46,340 nucleotides of DNA from an uncultured Prevotellaceae bacterium (GCA_902792635.1 CADBAG010000017.1:1-46340); one strand, 5' to 3'. Positions 25,616 to 35,080 are shown, counted from the first letter of the stretch. Made by a program: numbers and translations. Notes: generated by a model not told the origin, from the letters alone.

Positions 25616-27277
25616 TTATTTTACTATCTTTCTTCCGCCAACGATATACACGCCGTGAGGCAGAGCGTTGAGATCGGTGCCGAGGTAGCGCCCATCAACA
25701 GAATAGATTCTGTTGTCTGCTGTCTTCGTTGTGTTCCAGATAGGACGGATACCGCTTGCTACATCGTCGATATAATCGAAAGTTACGATACCTGTGGATG
25801 TGCTGAAAGTGATATTCTTCAGCGCTTTGTTCGTCGTCAGCTTCGCCGTCTTTTTCGTGTTATACCAGCAGAAGTTGGGCCGGGGACTGGCATCGCTGAG
25901 TTCTGAGACATTCATCGTGTCAGGATAAAAATTACCGGTACCGGGGAAGAGGTCTCCTCTCATACTTGTAAAGTAATTGTCTTTGTTGGCATCAATGTAA
26001 GAGGACAGGGTGACACTATCGGCAGGGACAACCGCCATACCCGGATAATAAGGCGTATCATTAAGATCCGTTGCCGTACTGAACGTAGCGTATGGCAGAT
26101 TGACATGATAGACAAGCAGCCCGTTACCGCACTGATATCTGTTCCATCCTCGCATTTGTATGCATTCAAGCATGAAATATTCAAGCGAGTTATTAGGGTT
26201 CACTATTCTATATGCTGTACCACCCTTCTCCGTAGAGGTCGTCATCGTGATACTGGCATTGCTGCTAAGGTCTTCAATCTTTACCGGCCATCCCATCTGC
26301 TCTTTCTCAAAAGCTGTGTAGGCTGTCGGGTAAAAACCACCCGTCGCATAATAAGAGTAACCATTCCTTGTGAAGCCGCCCGAATATTCGCCACCATCCA
26401 TGAGGTCCCAGTATTCCATCTCCTGATTGTTGACACGAGCATTCTTGTTGCTATAGGGATAGAAATCCGGGAGACCAAGGGCATGACTGAACTCATGACA
26501 GGCAACACCAACACCTGCAATCATCGGAGTAGTGCCTTTATCAGAGGGGAGACCAGATGTGTTAAGTTTATAAGGTGACAGTTCTCCCGACATGGTGTAC
26601 CACCGCACGCTTTTTCCACCCAACGTATCACCAGCTGTAGACCATGTATTAGCCCACACTGCTGTGCCAGCACCTCCATCATTCTGACCTAAACCTGCAT
26701 AAATGACATAGACGCTCTCTATCGTAGAACCATCTACACTGAAGGATTTCAAGTCTTCTGACGAAACAGAATCTTTGATAAGTGCCAATGCATCTTTTAC
26801 AAGTAACCGAGGATTCTCGTCATTATTATTGTCTTTGCTCTTGCCACCATAATAAGTCTCGGCATGAGGAACAGTCACGGGGCCATAAACCTTGAACTTA
26901 GGCAGGAACGTGCTGTCGCTCATATCCTTGAAATACAAGGCAACAGAACCATGGCTGAATTTGTTTCCGTTGCCATAGTCAGTCTGGTCCGCATCATATT
27001 TTTCACCGTTGAAGAACTGCTCAAAAGCCTGCTTAGGCTTGTTAATGGTAAACTTCACATCAGAGAATTGGACGAGAACAACGGGGATCGTTACGCTACC
27101 CGTATGCTTCACGTAGTTGTATGACGTTGCGATAGCACGAGTCTCCACAGCGTTCTGTTTCATCAACATCGCTGTACCGCAGGGTCTACGCTTGAAAGTA
27201 TCCCATTGAGTTTCAAATTGTGCCATCATGCTCTGCGATAAGAACAGAACGGCAAGAGTCAGAAGAAGATGCTTCAT
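25616..27277 (-). CDS. Secreted M6-family metalloprotease with T9SS-like C-terminal domain
   Basis: The 553-residue protein has a signal peptide (about 1-19, ending MMAQ) and an M6 (immune inhibitor A-like) zinc protease domain. The zinc motif is HEFSHALGLPD, giving His261, Glu262, His265 and the third ligand Asp271. The last 80 or so residues are a beta-sandwich ending GVYIVGGRKIVK, the pattern of type A sorting domains for the type IX secretion system. It should be exported and may be cell-surface bound. It lies 15 bases after a small secreted protein gene on the same strand and is probably cotranscribed with it. Whether T9SS is present cannot be seen from this window. Confidence 0.9.
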   Translation of the reverse strand: MKHLLLTLAVLFLSQSMMAQFETQWDTFKRRPCGTAMLMKQNAVETRAIATSYNYVKHTGSVTIPVVLVQFSDVKFTINKPKQAFEQFFNGEKYDADQTDYGNGNKFSHGSVALYFKDMSDSTFLPKFKVYGPVTVPHAETYYGGKSKDNNNDENPRLLVKDALALIKDSVSSEDLKSFSVDGSTIESVYVIYAGLGQNDGGAGTAVWANTWSTAGDTLGGKSVRWYTMSGELSPYKLNTSGLPSDKGTTPMIAGVGVACHEFSHALGLPDFYPYSNKNARVNNQEMEYWDLMDGGEYSGGFTRNGYSYYATGGFYPTAYTAFEKEQMGWPVKIEDLSSNASITMTTSTEKGGTAYRIVNPNNSLEYFMLECIQMRGWNRYQCGNGLLVYHVNLPYATFSTATDLNDTPYYPGMAVVPADSVTLSSYIDANKDNYFTSMRGDLFPGTGNFYPDTMNVSELSDASPRPNFCWYNTKKTAKLTTNKALKNITFSTSTGIVTFDYIDDVASGIRPIWNTTKTADNRIYSVDGRYLGTDLNALPHGVYIVGGRKIVK

Positions 27278-27292
27278 CTTTAAAATTATATA

Positions 27293-27850
27293 TTAATGTT
27301 TGGGTTCTATCTGCAACGCTCGTCGGTAAGAATGGATGATGGGATCATCGTCGGTGGCATCCATTCGGTTGAAGATTTTAGCCATCTTCTTGGCATTACG
27401 CTTGTCGCGGCGACGCTTAGCACTAAGGATATCTGAGAGATTAAAATCTATGCCCGTTATAGGATGCCTGAGCTGCAACTCAACACGATCTTGTTTCGCC
27501 CACCGTTTCACAGCTTCCTGAAACTCGTTCTGCCGGTTGCCATAAACGACGACCTCGCCAATATTGTTATAGTTCTTGATGACAGGAATAGTGTCTTTCA
27601 CAAGTTTAGAAGGAATGCGCAACGCAATATATCCCGGCTTCGTTAAAAGCAGAGTATCAAACTTCTCCGGCAGAACAGCCGTTCCGAACATGTTTGTCGT
27701 GTCGGTCTTCTCCTTGCCTGTCCAGATATGGAAGCCACGCACCGGCATGTTCGTTTCCGGATCATAAACAGTGATACTTCGCTGCGCAGCCACCCGCTGC
27801 AAAGGAAGCACCGAGAGAATGATTATGCAAAGATATAATAAGCGCCTCAT
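27293..27850 (-). CDS. Small secreted protein with carboxypeptidase-regulatory-like domain
   Basis: The 185-residue protein has a signal peptide (about 1-22, ending RVAA). A beta-sandwich of about 80 residues follows (SITVYDPETNMPVRGFHIW...TDTTNMFGTAVLP), resembling the domain at the front of TonB receptors, and then a basic helical C-terminal half rich in Arg and Lys. The same type of domain plus charged tail occurs in short Bacteroidota proteins of unknown function. It precedes the M6 protease gene in one likely transcript, so a shared role at the cell envelope is possible. Confidence 0.75.
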   Translation of the reverse strand: MRRLLYLCIIILSVLPLQRVAAQRSITVYDPETNMPVRGFHIWTGKEKTDTTNMFGTAVLPEKFDTLLLTKPGYIALRIPSKLVKDTIPVIKNYNNIGEVVVYGNRQNEFQEAVKRWAKQDRVELQLRHPITGIDFNLSDILSAKRRRDKRNAKKMAKIFNRMDATDDDPIIHSYRRALQIEPKH

Positions 27851-27913
27851 AACTTGAACCTTTTAACCCTATACGATAGAGACCCTATAAATAAGGTGTT
27901 GTACTTCGAGTTG

Positions 27914-27921
27914 CAAATATA
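27914..27921 (-). promoter_or_regulatory. -7 promoter element for the secreted protein-M6 protease pair
   Basis: TATATTTG on the minus strand fits TAnnTTTG and gives a leader of about 57 bases. Confidence 0.5.
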
Positions 27922-28027
27922 AGCAAAAAAGAGCGATGATAAGAAGAAAAGAGGTTGACTTGAGACAATTTAACGTTTCCATTAATATTTTCTCTCGTTT
28001 TTCTGTATCGGTTCAAAGAAAATCAAG

Positions 28028-28035
28028 TAACTTTG
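28028..28035 (+). promoter_or_regulatory. -7 promoter element of the IMP cyclohydrolase-mre cluster
   Basis: TAACTTTG fits the consensus exactly and lies 76 bases before the ATG at 28111. It shows that the in-frame codons upstream of 28111 are leader, not coding. Confidence 0.65.
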
Positions 28036-28110
28036 CAGATTAGAAAGAACATCTTAGTAAGATTACTATATAAGATTACTTTAGGTATCGATACAAAACA
28101 ACATCTTAAA

Positions 28111-28710
28111 ATGGCTGAATCAAGACAAATCAAGACTGCGCTTATCTCCGTCTTCCACAAGGATGGACTGGAGGATCTCCTGAAGAAGTTGAACGAGGAG
28201 GGTGTAAAGTTTCTCAGCACCGGCGGCACACAGAAATTTATCGAGAGCCTTGGCTACGACTGCCAGAAGGTAGAGGAAGTGACTACATATCCTTCTATTC
28301 TCGGTGGACGTGTGAAGACTCTTCACCCGAAGATCTTCGGTGGAATTCTTGCCCGCCGCGACAATGAGGGCGATCGTGAGCAGATGAAAGAATATGAGAT
28401 TCCTGCTATCGACCTCGTCATCGTTGACCTCTATCCTTTCGAGCAGACCGTTGCCAGCGGTGCTTCAGAGCAGGACATCATCGAGAAGATTGATATAGGC
28501 GGCATCTCTCTGATACGTGCCGGAGCAAAGAATTTCAAGGATGTAGTTATCATCCCCAGCAAGGCCGAGTATCCGGTACTGCTTGAGCTGCTCAACAAGA
28601 AGGGAGCTGAGACAGACATCGAGGACCGTCGCATGCTTGCAGAAAGAGCATTTGGCGTATCGAGTCATTACGATACAGCCATCCATGATTGGTTCGCTTC
28701 ACTGCGCTAA
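28111..28710 (+). CDS. purH: Stand-alone IMP cyclohydrolase (N-terminal domain of PurH)
   Basis: The 199-residue protein matches only the MGS-like IMP cyclohydrolase half of PurH: GVKFLSTGGTQKFI, the hallmark GRVKTLHPKIFGGIL, DLVIVDLYPFEQTV and GGISLIRAGAKNF. The usual AICAR formyltransferase half (about 300 residues) is absent. The protein ends at a clean stop and mreB begins 53 bases later, so no remnant of the second half is present. It should close the purine ring, turning FAICAR into IMP, with a separate formyltransferase encoded elsewhere. The start at 28111 begins MAESRQIKTALISVFHK, the normal PurH N-terminus. It heads the rod-shape operon. Confidence 0.9.
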   Translation: MAESRQIKTALISVFHKDGLEDLLKKLNEEGVKFLSTGGTQKFIESLGYDCQKVEEVTTYPSILGGRVKTLHPKIFGGILARRDNEGDREQMKEYEIPAIDLVIVDLYPFEQTVASGASEQDIIEKIDIGGISLIRAGAKNFKDVVIIPSKAEYPVLLELLNKKGAETDIEDRRMLAERAFGVSSHYDTAIHDWFASLR

Positions 28711-28763
28711 CCAACCGATGCCGTAACAATAAAGATTAAACAATTAAAGGAAAAAGAAATTAG

Positions 28764-29786
28764 ATGGGAATGTTTTCATTCATTCAGGAGATAGCAATGG
28801 ACCTGGGAACGGCCAACACCATCATTATCAGTGATGATAAGATTGTTGTTGACGAGCCTTCCGTTGTAGCTCTTGACCGCCGTACAGGCAAGATGATTGC
28901 CGTCGGCGAGAAAGCCAAAATGATGTATGAGAAGACTCACGACAATATCCGCACGATCCGTCCGCTGCGCGACGGCGTGATTGCCGACTTCACAGCGTGC
29001 GAGCAGATGATGCGTGGACTCATTAAGATGGTCCATACAGGCAGCCGACTCTTCTCTCCCTCCCTGCGCATGGTCATCGGTGTTCCCTCCGGTTCGACCG
29101 AGGTAGAGCTCCGTGCCGTACGTGACTCTGCCGAGCATGCCGACGGACGTGATGTTTACCTGATCTTTGAGCCGATGGCTGCTGCTATCGGTATCGGTAT
29201 CGATGTTGAGGCTCCGGAAGGCAACATGATTGTCGATATAGGCGGTGGCTCTACTGAGATTGCCGTTATCTCTCTCGGTGGTATCGTAAGCAATAACTCT
29301 ATCCGTATCGCTGGTGATGATCTCACGGCCGATATTCAGGAATATATGAGCCGTCAGCACAACGTAAAGGTTTCTGAGCGTATGGCTGAGCGTATCAAGA
29401 TTCATGTGGGCTCCGCGCTGACCGACCTCGGCGATGAGGCTCCTGAGGATTACGTGGTGCATGGTCCTAACCGTATCACAGCTCTTCCTATGGAAGTGCC
29501 CGTATGCTATCAGGAGATTGCTCACTGCCTTGACAAGACCGTTGCAAAGATTGAGAACGCTGTACTCTCTGCTTTGGAGTCTACTCCTCCTGAGCTGTAT
29601 GCCGACATTGTGAAGAATGGTATCTGGCTTACAGGTGGCGGCGCGCTCCTCCGTGGTCTTGACAAGCGTCTGCAGGACAAGATCAGCATTCCTTTCCATA
29701 TTGCTGAAGATCCTTTGCACAGCGTGGCCAAGGGCGCAGGCATTGCGCTTAAGAATGTAGACCGCTTCTCGTTCCTAATGCGTTAA
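28764..29786 (+). CDS. mreB: Rod-shape determining protein MreB
   Basis: The 340-residue actin-like ATPase forms membrane-bound filaments that guide cell-wall elongation. Phosphate and nucleotide motifs are visible: MDLGTANTIII (phosphate 1), VDIGGGSTEIAVISLGG (phosphate 2) and LTGGGALLRGLD (adenosine). Length is typical. It is the first of five consecutive elongasome genes (mreB, mreC, mreD, mrdA, rodA), all on the plus strand with gaps of 24 bases or less. Confidence 0.97.
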   Translation: MGMFSFIQEIAMDLGTANTIIISDDKIVVDEPSVVALDRRTGKMIAVGEKAKMMYEKTHDNIRTIRPLRDGVIADFTACEQMMRGLIKMVHTGSRLFSPSLRMVIGVPSGSTEVELRAVRDSAEHADGRDVYLIFEPMAAAIGIGIDVEAPEGNMIVDIGGGSTEIAVISLGGIVSNNSIRIAGDDLTADIQEYMSRQHNVKVSERMAERIKIHVGSALTDLGDEAPEDYVVHGPNRITALPMEVPVCYQEIAHCLDKTVAKIENAVLSALESTPPELYADIVKNGIWLTGGGALLRGLDKRLQDKISIPFHIAEDPLHSVAKGAGIALKNVDRFSFLMR

Positions 29787-29793
29787 TTGTGCA

Positions 29794-30660
29794 ATGCACA
29801 ATTTAATTGATTTCATACAAAGACATAGTCACTGGTTTCTTTTCGCTCTATTGGAAGTTATCAGCCTGGTGCTGTTGTTTCAATACAACAGCTACCAGGG
29901 CAGTGTATGGTTTACTTCTGCCAACACGGTAACAGGGAAGATAGATGCCTGGAACTCTGCTGTAGAGAATTTCTTTTCGTTGGGCAAGGTCAATCAGGAA
30001 CTTACTCAGCGTAATCTCTATTTGGAACAACAGGTCAGGAAGCTCTCCGATCGTCTTGACGATGTCACGAAAGACACGACATGGACAGACACAGCGGGTA
30101 TGAAAATCCTGAAGACGTTCCGGCTTATTCCTGCAAAGGTAGTTAGCAACTCTGTCGCCAACGCCAATAATCTGATAACGATAGACAAAGGCTCCGCAGA
30201 CGGTGTACGCGTCGATATGGGTGTGGCCTGTGGAAGTGGCGTAGTAGGCATTGTCTACCTCACGTCGCCCCACTACTCTATCGTGATACCCGCCATCAAC
30301 ACAAAGTCGAATATCAGTTGCCGCATCCATGGAAGAGGCTATTTTGGCTATCTCCACTGGTATGGAGGCGACTCACAGAAAGCTTATGTTGAGGAAGTAC
30401 CCCGTCATGCACGTTTCCGTCTATATGACAACGTAGAGACAAGTGGCTTCTCGTCTGTGTTCCCACCGGGTATCCTTGTGGGAAAGATACTGCATGTCTA
30501 TAACTCTGTCGATGGCGTCTCGTACAGACTTCAAGTACGGCTTTCAACCGACTTCTCCCGTCTGCGCGATGTATGCGTTATTGACAATGCGCCGGTACTG
30601 GAGCGTCTGAATGCACTCCGTGCAGCTCAGGACTCGTTAAAGACAAAAGCTGACAAGTAA
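29794..30660 (+). CDS. mreC: Rod-shape determining protein MreC
   Basis: The 288-residue inner-membrane protein has one N-terminal membrane segment (about 13-29), a coiled coil (about 60-95, QRNLYLEQQVRKLSDRLDDV) and a periplasmic beta-barrel domain (about 115-270, with IDKGSADGVRVDMGV). It links the MreB filament to periplasmic wall synthases. It begins eight bases after mreB. Confidence 0.95.
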   Translation: MHNLIDFIQRHSHWFLFALLEVISLVLLFQYNSYQGSVWFTSANTVTGKIDAWNSAVENFFSLGKVNQELTQRNLYLEQQVRKLSDRLDDVTKDTTWTDTAGMKILKTFRLIPAKVVSNSVANANNLITIDKGSADGVRVDMGVACGSGVVGIVYLTSPHYSIVIPAINTKSNISCRIHGRGYFGYLHWYGGDSQKAYVEEVPRHARFRLYDNVETSGFSSVFPPGILVGKILHVYNSVDGVSYRLQVRLSTDFSRLRDVCVIDNAPVLERLNALRAAQDSLKTKADK

Positions 30661-30683
30661 TAAAGGAGGATAAAGGTAAAAGG

Positions 30684-31184
30684 ATGAATATTGATTTCCT
30701 GAAACGGCTGTTGCTTTTCTTTGGGCTCATGCTCTTGCAGGCACTCGTGCTCAATCATGTACACCTCTTCGGAGTGGCTACACCCTTGTTGTATGTCTAT
30801 TTTGCCATATCATTCAGGCGCAGTACCTCGAAGTGGTCCATGCTTGTCTGGTGTTTCCTGTTGGGATTAGGCATCGACGTCTTCTCGAACACACCGGGAC
30901 TGGCTGCCGGTTCAATGACGTTGGTCGCTGCTATTCAACCTTATCTGATGGAACTGTTCATCCAGCGTGATGACGAGGACGATGTCCTCCCATGTATTAC
31001 AACGTTCGGTCTGGGCAAATACACGTTGTTTGCGCTGATTCTGACGTTCATCTATTGTCTCACTTTCTTTACCTTGGAGAGCTTCTCGTTTTTCAACTGG
31101 CTCCATTGGATCCTCAGTATCTTGACGAGCACAGTGTTGACTCTTCTGCTGGTATTGGTATGCGACAATATCAGACGTTCATAA
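30684..31184 (+). CDS. mreD: Rod-shape determining protein MreD
   Basis: The 166-residue protein is very hydrophobic, with about five membrane helices. It carries the family-like segment LGLGIDVFSNTPGLAAGSM. It is the membrane partner of MreC in the elongasome. A GGAGG-type ribosome-binding site precedes the start, and the next gene begins 17 bases after the stop. Confidence 0.92.
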   Translation: MNIDFLKRLLLFFGLMLLQALVLNHVHLFGVATPLLYVYFAISFRRSTSKWSMLVWCFLLGLGIDVFSNTPGLAAGSMTLVAAIQPYLMELFIQRDDEDDVLPCITTFGLGKYTLFALILTFIYCLTFFTLESFSFFNWLHWILSILTSTVLTLLLVLVCDNIRRS

Positions 31185-31200
31185 GTGAAAGGGAGGATAG

Positions 31201-33051
31201 ATGAAAGATTATAGTCTTGACAACAGGAAAAGAGTCATTGGCGGCATAGCTGTCGTCATTGTGGTCATTTATGTCATAAGGCTCTTTGCGTTGCAAGTGA
31301 TGAGTGATGACTATCGCAAGAGTGCTGACTCCAATGCCTTCCTAAAAAAGATCGAGTTCCCGAGTCGTGGTGTCATCCGCGACAGGAACGGCAAACTCTT
31401 AGTCTTCAACCAGCCATCTTATGATATCATGGTTGTGATGAACGAGGAGAAAGGCCATTTGGATACGCTCGACTTCTGCCAGACATTAGGTATCACGAAA
31501 GAGATGTTCATCAAACGAATGAACGACATCAAGGATCCTAACAAGAACCCGGGATACTCTCGCTTCACCCAACAGCTGTTCATGTCACAGATCGATGACA
31601 AGAACTTCAGCGTCTTCCGTGAGAAGATGTTCCGCTTCCCAGGTTTCTATATCCAGAAACGAACCATCAGACAGTATATGTACCCTTATGGCGCACATAT
31701 CCTTGGTGAGGTGGCCGAAGTGTCCCAGTCAGATATTGACGAAGACAACTATTATCAGCCCGGAGACTATATCGGCAAGTTAGGTGTAGAGCGAAGCTAC
31801 GAGAAATATCTGCGTGGTATCAAAGGTGTACAGATCCTTCTCCGCGATGCCCATGGACGTGTGCAGGGACATTACCAGCATGGCAAATATGATCATCGTC
31901 CGGTGCCCGGTAGAGAGCTGACGCTCGGACTCGACGTACGCCTCCAGGCCCTCGGTGAGCGGATGATGCAAGGTAAAATCGGAGCTATTGTTGCCATTGA
32001 GCCTTCCACCGGGCAGATCCTCTGCATGGTATCATCGCCAAGCTATGACCCAAGACTGCTCGAAGGCAAGAACAGAAACAAGTACCATAAGTTTCTGACG
32101 CACGATCCGCAGAAACCCTTGTTGAACCGTGCCATCATGGGACAGTATCCTCCAGGCTCTACCTTCAAGACATCTCAAGGTCTAACGTTCCTTTCCGAAG
32201 GAATCATCACACCACAGACACAATATCCCTGTCATAGAGGATTCTATTATAAAGGCCTGCACGTAGGTTGTCACAGTCATGCCTCACCACTGAGCCTCGT
32301 TCCGGCTATCAGCACATCGTGTAACGCCTTCTTCTGCTGGGGACTGTTCCACATGATGAGCAACCGCGCCAAATACAAGACCGTGGAAGATGCCATGAAC
32401 ACATGGCGCGACTATATGGTGTCAATGGGCTTTGGCTATCGCTTGGGTATAGACCTTCCCGGCGAGAAACGCGGACTGATCCCGAATGCACAGTTTTATG
32501 ACAAGGCTTATCACGGCTCGTGGAATGGACTGACCATCATCAGTATCAGTATCGGTCAGGGCGAGGTGAACCTTACACCACTGCAGATAGCCAACTTAGG
32601 TGCAACGATTGCCAACCGTGGCTATTACTATGTGCCTCATGTGGTGAGACGTATTCAAGGAGTGCCTCTCGACACCATGTATACAAGACGTCATTATACC
32701 AAGGCACAGCGCCGTGCTTACGATTACATCGTTGCCGGTATGCGCTCTTCGGCCATGGGCGGAACATGTAAGATGCTCAGCTCACTGCCTTTTGCCGCTT
32801 GCGGTAAGACCGGTACAGCTCAGAACCGAGGTCACGACCACTCTGTGTTCATGGGATTTGCTCCAATGAACAACCCCAAGATCGCCATTGCCGTCTACGT
32901 GGAGAATGGTGGATGGGGCGCCGACTTCGGTGTGCCTATCGGCAAGGTATTGATGGAACAATATATAACAGGCAAGCTCAGCCCTGCGGGCCAACGACTT
33001 GCTGAAGAAATGCAGAATCGCAGAATTTCCTATGGAGACTCAGAACGATAA
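31201..33051 (+). CDS. mrdA: Penicillin-binding protein 2 (elongation transpeptidase)
   Basis: The 616-residue class B penicillin-binding protein has an N-terminal membrane anchor (about 12-33), a dimerisation domain (about 50-240) and a transpeptidase domain. The active-site motifs are STFK (Ser320, Lys323), SCN (373-375) and KTG (from Lys536). It cross-links peptidoglycan during cell elongation with RodA. Its 3' end overlaps the rodA start by 20 bases, suggesting translational coupling. Confidence 0.96.
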   Translation: MKDYSLDNRKRVIGGIAVVIVVIYVIRLFALQVMSDDYRKSADSNAFLKKIEFPSRGVIRDRNGKLLVFNQPSYDIMVVMNEEKGHLDTLDFCQTLGITKEMFIKRMNDIKDPNKNPGYSRFTQQLFMSQIDDKNFSVFREKMFRFPGFYIQKRTIRQYMYPYGAHILGEVAEVSQSDIDEDNYYQPGDYIGKLGVERSYEKYLRGIKGVQILLRDAHGRVQGHYQHGKYDHRPVPGRELTLGLDVRLQALGERMMQGKIGAIVAIEPSTGQILCMVSSPSYDPRLLEGKNRNKYHKFLTHDPQKPLLNRAIMGQYPPGSTFKTSQGLTFLSEGIITPQTQYPCHRGFYYKGLHVGCHSHASPLSLVPAISTSCNAFFCWGLFHMMSNRAKYKTVEDAMNTWRDYMVSMGFGYRLGIDLPGEKRGLIPNAQFYDKAYHGSWNGLTIISISIGQGEVNLTPLQIANLGATIANRGYYYVPHVVRRIQGVPLDTMYTRRHYTKAQRRAYDYIVAGMRSSAMGGTCKMLSSLPFAACGKTGTAQNRGHDHSVFMGFAPMNNPKIAIAVYVENGGWGADFGVPIGKVLMEQYITGKLSPAGQRLAEEMQNRRISYGDSER

Positions 33052-34504
33052 AAGGCAACAAAGTGTTTGGAGATGCCTCGACTGGTGGACAGTAGGTATC
33101 TACATTGCACTCCTTATCTTCGGTTGGATAAGTGTGTGTGGTGCCAGCTACACGTATGGAGAGACTGACATCTTCAGCCTCTCCACGCGCTCCGGTATGC
33201 AGATCGTATGGATCGGCACGTCCTTTGCGCTGGGCTTCATCCTGTTAATGCTCGATGACCGATTCTACGACACTTTCGCCTATGTCATCTATGCAGCACT
33301 CTTGGTGTTGCTATTCCTTACGATATTCAACCCACACGAGATTAAAGGCTCCCGGTCGTGGATCGTATTAGGTCCATTGCGCTTGCAGCCGGCAGAGTTT
33401 GCTAAATTTGCCACGGCCTTAGCGGTATCCAAACTAATGAGTACCTACGGGTTTGACATGCATAAGCCAAAGTGCTTCTTTGCAGCCATGGCTGTTGTTT
33501 TGCTGCCTATGCTTTTTATCATAGGGCAGCGGGAAACAGGCTCAGCACTCGTATACCTTGCTTTCTTCCTCATGTTCTACAGAGAAGGCATGCCGGGAAG
33601 TATTTTGTTTACAGGAGTGGCAATGGTCGTCTACTTTGTCGTCGGCATCAAATACGAGCAGGTTTTTCTATGGGACACACCGACATCGGTAGGAAAGTTT
33701 GTCGTGCTCTTGTTGGTGCAGATCTTTGCATCAGGAATGGTTTACATCTATGCCAGGAATCGTACACAAGCCCTTCGACTGTTAGGGATATGTACCGGAA
33801 CGACACTGACAGTGCTCTTGTTCTCCGAGTTTGTCATTCCCTTCGACATCGTATGGATTCAATTGGCCATCTCAGCTTTTCTCATAGGCTACCTCGTCTA
33901 TGAAGGGTTGTCGACGCGCATCATGCACTACTTGTTCATCGCCTTGTTCTCCGTAGGTAGCATCATCTTCTTCTACAGTGCCGACTACGTGCTAAACAAT
34001 GTCATGGAGCCTCACCAACGAGTTCGTATCAACGTGCTCTTAGGCTTAGATGACGACTTGGCAGGAGCCGGATACAACGTGCACCAGAGTGAGATAGCCA
34101 TCGGCTCAGGCGGCCTTCGGGGAAAAGGATTTTTGAACGGAACGCAGACAAAGCTGAAGTTCGTACCTGAGCAAGATACCGACTTTATCTTCTGTACCGT
34201 AGGAGAAGAGGAAGGATTCTTAGGCTCTGCGAGTGTATTATTGTTGTTCCTCGCACTCATCCTGCGCCTCATTTATTTGGCGGAGCGACAACCGTTCAAG
34301 TTTGGGCGGGTATATGGCTATTGCGTGGCGAGTATCTTCCTGTTCCACGTGTTTATCAACGTGGGAATGGTATTAGGATTGACACCTGTCATCGGTATCC
34401 CGCTACCCTTCTTCAGTTACGGAGGATCGTCGTTGTGGGGATTTACCCTGCTCTTGTTTATCTTCTTGAGAATTGATGCAGGAAGGAACTTAGTGAGGAG
34501 TTAA
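33032..34504 (+). CDS. rodA: Peptidoglycan glycosyltransferase RodA
   Basis: The 490-residue SEDS-family protein has about ten membrane helices. It carries the conserved segments KGSRSWIVLGPLRLQPAEFAK and, at the C-terminal end, PLPFFSYGGSSLWGF. It polymerises glycan strands for the elongasome. The start at 33032 (METQNDKR) is preferred over an upstream start at 32999, which would extend the overlap with mrdA to 53 bases. A middle insert of about 80 residues with extra helices (about 215-310) is typical of Bacteroidota RodA. It ends at a strong terminator. Confidence 0.95.
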   Translation: METQNDKRQQSVWRCLDWWTVGIYIALLIFGWISVCGASYTYGETDIFSLSTRSGMQIVWIGTSFALGFILLMLDDRFYDTFAYVIYAALLVLLFLTIFNPHEIKGSRSWIVLGPLRLQPAEFAKFATALAVSKLMSTYGFDMHKPKCFFAAMAVVLLPMLFIIGQRETGSALVYLAFFLMFYREGMPGSILFTGVAMVVYFVVGIKYEQVFLWDTPTSVGKFVVLLLVQIFASGMVYIYARNRTQALRLLGICTGTTLTVLLFSEFVIPFDIVWIQLAISAFLIGYLVYEGLSTRIMHYLFIALFSVGSIIFFYSADYVLNNVMEPHQRVRINVLLGLDDDLAGAGYNVHQSEIAIGSGGLRGKGFLNGTQTKLKFVPEQDTDFIFCTVGEEEGFLGSASVLLLFLALILRLIYLAERQPFKFGRVYGYCVASIFLFHVFINVGMVLGLTPVIGIPLPFFSYGGSSLWGFTLLLFIFLRIDAGRNLVRS

Positions 34505-34511
34505 ATAGAAG

Positions 34512-34564
34512 ACCGCCCGTAATCAATAGAGTTATTCTCCATAAGTCTATTGATTACGGGCGGT
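34512..34564. terminator. Strong hairpin between convergent rodA and gldH
   Basis: Perfect 19-bp arms (34512-34530 and 34546-34564; ends ACCGCCCG and CGGGCGGT) enclose a 15-base loop. TTTCTGT follows on the plus strand. It ends the rod-shape operon and may serve gldH in the other direction. Confidence 0.85.
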
Positions 34565-34606
34565 TTCTGTATGAGTTATTATGCCCTTTTAGGTTGATTC
34601 TATTTT

Positions 34607-35056
34607 TTAGCGGGACAACTTAATACCAATGTCCGCAACACCAGGAATAATCTCTCGACGCATATCATGTCTTACTGTGATATGCAGAGAGTCACCTTCT
34701 TTGAGATTCCTTTCAGATACAAGGTAGTGATATTGGAAATAATTGATGCCTTGTCCTTTAATCGTTCCTTTAGGATCATATATCTGGCAATTGAGCGTAT
34801 CTCTTGTTGTTCTCTTCTCCGGGAAGACCGTCTGCTCAACAATCAATGTCAGAGACTGGAAAGGATAAGCTTCACTGACACGCAGTCCTAACATCGTAGC
34901 ATACTTATCTCCACGCTTAAGATGTGGGACATCATAAGTCAGCACCTCACCTCTGTCCCAGCCAGAGACAGGAGTGTGGTTGTAATGATCATACACCGTA
35001 TTGCCACTACAAGAGGCGAGCAGCAAGAAGAGTGACATATAAAATAACCTTCTCAT
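34607..35056 (-). CDS. gldH: GldH-family gliding-motility lipoprotein
   Basis: The lipoprotein of about 149 residues starts MRRLFYM and has lipobox LLASC, with Cys16 as the lipidated residue. The body is a beta-sandwich with family-like segments (YPFQSLTLIVEQT, INYFQYHYLV, GDSLHITVRHDMRREIIPGVADIGIKL). GldH is needed for gliding in Flavobacterium but is conserved in non-gliding Bacteroidota, where its role is unclear. It is the last gene of metF-holB-ricT-gldH. An in-frame ATG three codons upstream (35065) cannot be excluded. Confidence 0.88.
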   Translation of the reverse strand: MRRLFYMSLFLLLASCSGNTVYDHYNHTPVSGWDRGEVLTYDVPHLKRGDKYATMLGLRVSEAYPFQSLTLIVEQTVFPEKRTTRDTLNCQIYDPKGTIKGQGINYFQYHYLVSERNLKEGDSLHITVRHDMRREIIPGVADIGIKLSR

Positions 35057-35080
35057 AAGACACATCTCATAAGACCATAC

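Noticed and set aside
28111-28710. The short purH as a frameshifted full-length gene
   Set aside because: No sequence of the formyltransferase half follows in any frame; mreB starts 53 bases later.
28776-29720. A 314-residue minus-strand open frame opposite mreB
   Set aside because: Shadow of mreB; composition is unlike the other proteins and no motif is present.
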